The position numbers and the translations under genes were made by a program. From Gemmatimonadota bacterium (GTDB lineage: Bacteria > Latescibacterota > UBA2968 > UBA8231), in NCBI GenBank assembly GCA_018673255.1, contig JABHDC010000040.1, positions 1 to 44,234 on the forward strand: 44,234 nt of DNA, given 5' to 3'. The notes under the pieces are model-generated. The model searched no databases, was not told where the DNA came from, and was given only the letters and a program-made list of their open reading frames with translations. Positions 41,778-44,234 of this stretch are shown here, one piece after another. Each line of letters starts with the position of its first letter. The stretch's first letter is position 1.

Positions 41778-42877
41778 CCATCCCCCATGATCTGATCGGG
41801 CGGTCTGTGGACGAACTGGACACACCCGTCCTGCTCGTCGATCTGGATCGGTTCGAAGCCAATGTCCAACACATGGTGAAGACCTGCAGGCGGCTGGGTA
41901 TTGATTGGCGCCCCCATGCCAAGGGCCACAAATCCCCGGCCGTGGCGCGTCGTCTTCTGGATGCCGGCGCCATCGGGATCACGTGTGCGAAGCTATCAGA
42001 AGCGGAAGTCTTCATCGGTGCAGGGGTGGATGAGATTCTCGTAGCCAATCAACTGGCTTCACCTCTGAAGGCGAGCCGGTTGGCCCGATTGCAGAAGCAG
42101 GCTCGCGTCATCGGCATCGTGGACTGTCCGGAGGCCGTCGACCTTCTGGCCTCAGCCGCAGCGGCCGAAGGTGTCGTCGTACCTGTTCTCATCGATGTGG
42201 ACACCGGGATGCATCGAACCGGTGTCATCCCTGGCCCTGCAGTGGTCGCCCTGGCTGAGCATATCGCCAAGAGTGACGCCATTCGTCTCGAGGGCATCAT
42301 GGGGTTCGAGGGGCACACATACAAGGATGACCTGGCGGACAAGACCGAGCGCTGCACAACCGCGATCGCTCACCTGGAAGATGCCAGAGGGCGTCTCGTG
42401 CAGGCCGGGCACGATTGTCCCATCGTCTCAGCCGGTGGAACTGGCTGCTACGAATGGTCGGCTCACTTGCCCGGGCTCACCGAACTACAGGCCGGCGGCG
42501 GCATCTTCATGGACGCCATGTATCGGGAGGCCTGCCACGTCGGCGAAGAATTGCAGTATGCGCTGAGCCTGCTGACAACCGTCAGCGGCGTACATGAGGA
42601 TCATATCGTCACCGACGCGGGGTTCAAGACCCTCTGGGCATTCCACCACCCACCGCATCTGCAGGGCATCGACGGCGTAGAGTTTGGATATCTCTCTGCT
42701 GAACACGGGGTCTATCGACGCAAAGAGGGCGGCCATGTGCCCGCTTTTGGGGACCGCGTCGTGCTGATACCCGGGTATCACGATGCCACGACGTATCTGC
42801 ACGATGAATTTGTCTGCGTACGACATGGTGTCGTCGAGGAAGTCTGGCCTCTGCAGACACGTGGTGCCCTGACCTGA
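41774..42877 (+). CDS. D-threonine aldolase / D-serine dehydratase family PLP enzyme
   Basis: An alanine-racemase-fold type III PLP enzyme of 367 residues, from a GTG start that overlaps the previous stop. The frame is open further upstream, but the residues before GTG are unlike the family. The N-terminal barrel starts with LDTPVLLVDLDRFEANVQHM and has the PLP lysine (about K50) in RPHAKGHKSPAVAR. Later blocks are ITCAKLSEAEVF, IDVDTGMHRTGV, VSAGGTGCYEW and a C-terminal YLSAEHGVY / PGYHDATTYLHDEFVCVRHG metal-site region. Known members cleave D-threonine-type beta-hydroxy amino acids or deaminate D-serine. Which is used here is not clear. Confidence 0.87.
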   Translation: MTIPHDLIGRSVDELDTPVLLVDLDRFEANVQHMVKTCRRLGIDWRPHAKGHKSPAVARRLLDAGAIGITCAKLSEAEVFIGAGVDEILVANQLASPLKASRLARLQKQARVIGIVDCPEAVDLLASAAAAEGVVVPVLIDVDTGMHRTGVIPGPAVVALAEHIAKSDAIRLEGIMGFEGHTYKDDLADKTERCTTAIAHLEDARGRLVQAGHDCPIVSAGGTGCYEWSAHLPGLTELQAGGGIFMDAMYREACHVGEELQYALSLLTTVSGVHEDHIVTDAGFKTLWAFHHPPHLQGIDGVEFGYLSAEHGVYRRKEGGHVPAFGDRVVLIPGYHDATTYLHDEFVCVRHGVVEEVWPLQTRGALT

Positions 42878-42896
42878 GCGACTGGCAGACCTTGCG

Positions 42897-44171
42897 ATGA
42901 ATCTGTTGATGCTGTCCGTCGACAGTCTGCGGTGGGACATGGTGGCCCGCACGCACCCGGATCTGTTGGCCACGCCACGATTCGACGAAGCCACAAGAGG
43001 GTTCGCATTCACAGATCGTTGTTTCTCGGTGTCGACGGCGACACGGCCCGTCCACCAGTCGATCTTCAGTGGTCTCTATCCCTTCGAACATGGAATCACC
43101 GGACAACACCGGCGTGAGCGTCGGCGTGGAATCCCCCGCCTCCTGCATCGTCTTGTACAGGCCGGATACCGTGTGTCGGCTCTGTCTGAGGCTGCGCCGA
43201 TACTTGGGGGTGTTGATATCGGTGCGCCCGTACAGGATCTGCCGGCCGACGCAGCAAGTGGGTTGGACAGACTCACGGACGGGCTTTCAGGCACCGGAGA
43301 TCGCGCCCTCTTCGTCCACTACTGGAGTACACACGCCCCCTATGGCGCGGCCGATGGGCGCGCCCTGGGCGAGACGGCCGAACTGATTCGACAAGGAGCG
43401 CATGATGTCGTGCGCGAGCGTTATCGTCAGGCGGTGATCTCCTGCTTCGAGGACAAGATCGCCCCACTGATCGAACGACTCGATCTGGGATCGTGGGCCA
43501 TCGTGCTCTTCGGTGATCATGGCGAACGCTGGGCGGTCGACGAACTCTATCACGGGCGCACTCTCCATCACGACGTGCTGCGGGTCCCCCTGTTTCTTCA
43601 CGTCCCGTACCGCGATGCCCAGCCCGCGGGTGAGATCTGTTCCCTGATCGATCTGGAGCCGACAATCCGCTCACTGCTGCATCTTGGGCCCACTCAAGGA
43701 TTCGGACGCGACCTGTTGTTGGCGTGCCCAACCGATCTCTCGACCGCTCACGATATCGCTGGAGATTCCGGTCACGAACCTGGTCACCCATTCGGCGGCG
43801 TGTCTGGTGATTCGGGAGATCATCCCCCGTTGTATCTGGCGCAGATCGAGCCGACGCCCGTCGATGCCACCGATGAGATACACCTCGTACGCCCGGATGG
43901 AAGTGGCCTGCAGACACAAGCCCCGGATCAGCTGTGGGCACTCTTCAATGCCCGGCATAAGGCCACGATCTTCGAGCCTGAAGGTCGCGTTGCGTGGTCT
44001 CAACCTCTCGATCCTACAGAAACACCCACATCGCCATCCGGCACATTTGATGCGCTGGAAGCTCGGGCGCAGTTATGCAACGGATCGGAGTTTGCGCGGG
44101 GTGAACTGGAGGATGGGATCCAGGCACAGGCGCTCGAATCGCGGCTGCGGGATCTGGGCTATCTGGCCTAG
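42897..44171 (+). CDS. Alkaline-phosphatase-superfamily protein, sulfatase-like
   Basis: The 424-residue protein has the superfamily core: metal-binding LLMLSVDSLRWDM with D9, the nucleophile loop, and a C-terminal GDHGERW with HGRTLHHDVLRVP. The position of the formylglycine Cys/Ser of true sulfatases (C/S-x-P-x-R) holds threonine, T49 in TRPVHQSIFSGLYPFEHG. So it should not be formylglycine-dependent; a phosphodiesterase or phosphotransferase of the threonine-nucleophile type is more likely. No signal peptide or N-terminal membrane span is visible, so it seems cytoplasmic. It is the last gene of the plus-strand group, with a 19-base gap after the D-threonine aldolase-like gene. Confidence 0.82.
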   Translation: MNLLMLSVDSLRWDMVARTHPDLLATPRFDEATRGFAFTDRCFSVSTATRPVHQSIFSGLYPFEHGITGQHRRERRRGIPRLLHRLVQAGYRVSALSEAAPILGGVDIGAPVQDLPADAASGLDRLTDGLSGTGDRALFVHYWSTHAPYGAADGRALGETAELIRQGAHDVVRERYRQAVISCFEDKIAPLIERLDLGSWAIVLFGDHGERWAVDELYHGRTLHHDVLRVPLFLHVPYRDAQPAGEICSLIDLEPTIRSLLHLGPTQGFGRDLLLACPTDLSTAHDIAGDSGHEPGHPFGGVSGDSGDHPPLYLAQIEPTPVDATDEIHLVRPDGSGLQTQAPDQLWALFNARHKATIFEPEGRVAWSQPLDPTETPTSPSGTFDALEARAQLCNGSEFARGELEDGIQAQALESRLRDLGYLA

Positions 44172-44191
44172 TCTATCCGGCCTAGGGCGAA

Positions 44192-44234
44192 TCAGTTGAA
44201 CTCGACGAACTCCACATGATTCTCCGCCGTCGGA
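44192..44234 (-). CDS. C-terminal end of an unknown protein (window edge)
   Basis: On the minus strand the last 43 bases encode PTAENHVEFVEFN followed by TGA. The alternating charged and hydrophobic end looks like a genuine beta-strand C-terminus, and the frame is open to the edge. It faces the plus-strand gene ending at 44171. It is too short to assign a family. Confidence 0.4.
   Translation of the reverse strand, partial: PTAENHVEFVEFN

Overview
This 44 kb window looks like chromosomal DNA from one bacterium of moderately high GC content with a Gram-negative style of envelope. It is dominated by housekeeping genes in long, tightly packed transcription units, with many 1-8 base overlaps of the ATGA or TGATG type. 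No rRNA, tRNA, CRISPR array or transposon was seen. The mixture of an endonuclease-type MutL, HPr kinase, plant-like cystathionine gamma-synthase and threonine synthase, and a bacterial microcompartment (BMC) shell protein beside an aldolase with a targeting tail fits under-sampled phyla such as Latescibacterota, Poribacteria or the planctomycete-related lineages. That placement is inference only and cannot be settled from the sequence by eye.

Layout. Positions 1-10.9 kb (+) hold the classic translation and RNA cluster infB-ylxP(DUF503)-rbfA-truB-ribF-rpsO-pnp, then a terminator, then asnS-leuS. Positions 10.9-12.7 kb hold a solitary tyrosine recombinase (-) flanked by gene-free DNA, part of it markedly AT-rich and carrying short repeats. 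Positions 12.7-16.2 kb (-) hold an oxidoreductase-like gene, an FtsH-N-terminus-like membrane protein and mutL. A small membrane protein (+) and a leucine-rich-repeat-variant exported protein (-) converge on a terminator at 16.55 kb. Positions 17.8-27.4 kb (-) form an apparent 11-gene unit: thrC, a plant-type cystathionine gamma-synthase, prs (active-looking copy), acyP, apt, a TPR membrane protein, a second Prs-like gene with changed catalytic residues, a PilZ protein, a metallophosphoesterase, rsgA and hprK. Positions 27.7-29.0 kb (-) encode a very acidic protein with about ten short FliM-like acidic LF/LL motifs.

Positions 29.3-33.4 kb (-) carry two groups: a BMC-H shell protein, a class II aldolase with a C-terminal encapsulation-like peptide and a TPR-parvulin fusion; then, after a hairpin, thiT and a class V aminotransferase. 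Positions 33.6-39.2 kb (-) hold valS, an NFACT/RqcH-family gene and ychF. Positions 39.5-44.2 kb (+) hold murQ, an aldo/keto reductase, an unknown small protein, a D-threonine-aldolase-family enzyme and an alkaline-phosphatase-superfamily protein. The last 43 bases hold the end of an oppositely oriented gene.

The most interesting points are (1) the pair of PRPP synthetase paralogues, one of which has lost several catalytic residues, (2) the compact microcompartment locus including a TPR-parvulin protein, (3) the acidic multi-motif protein, (4) the adjacent plant-like methionine/threonine branch-point enzymes and (5) an FtsH-like membrane stub without its ATPase and protease domains.
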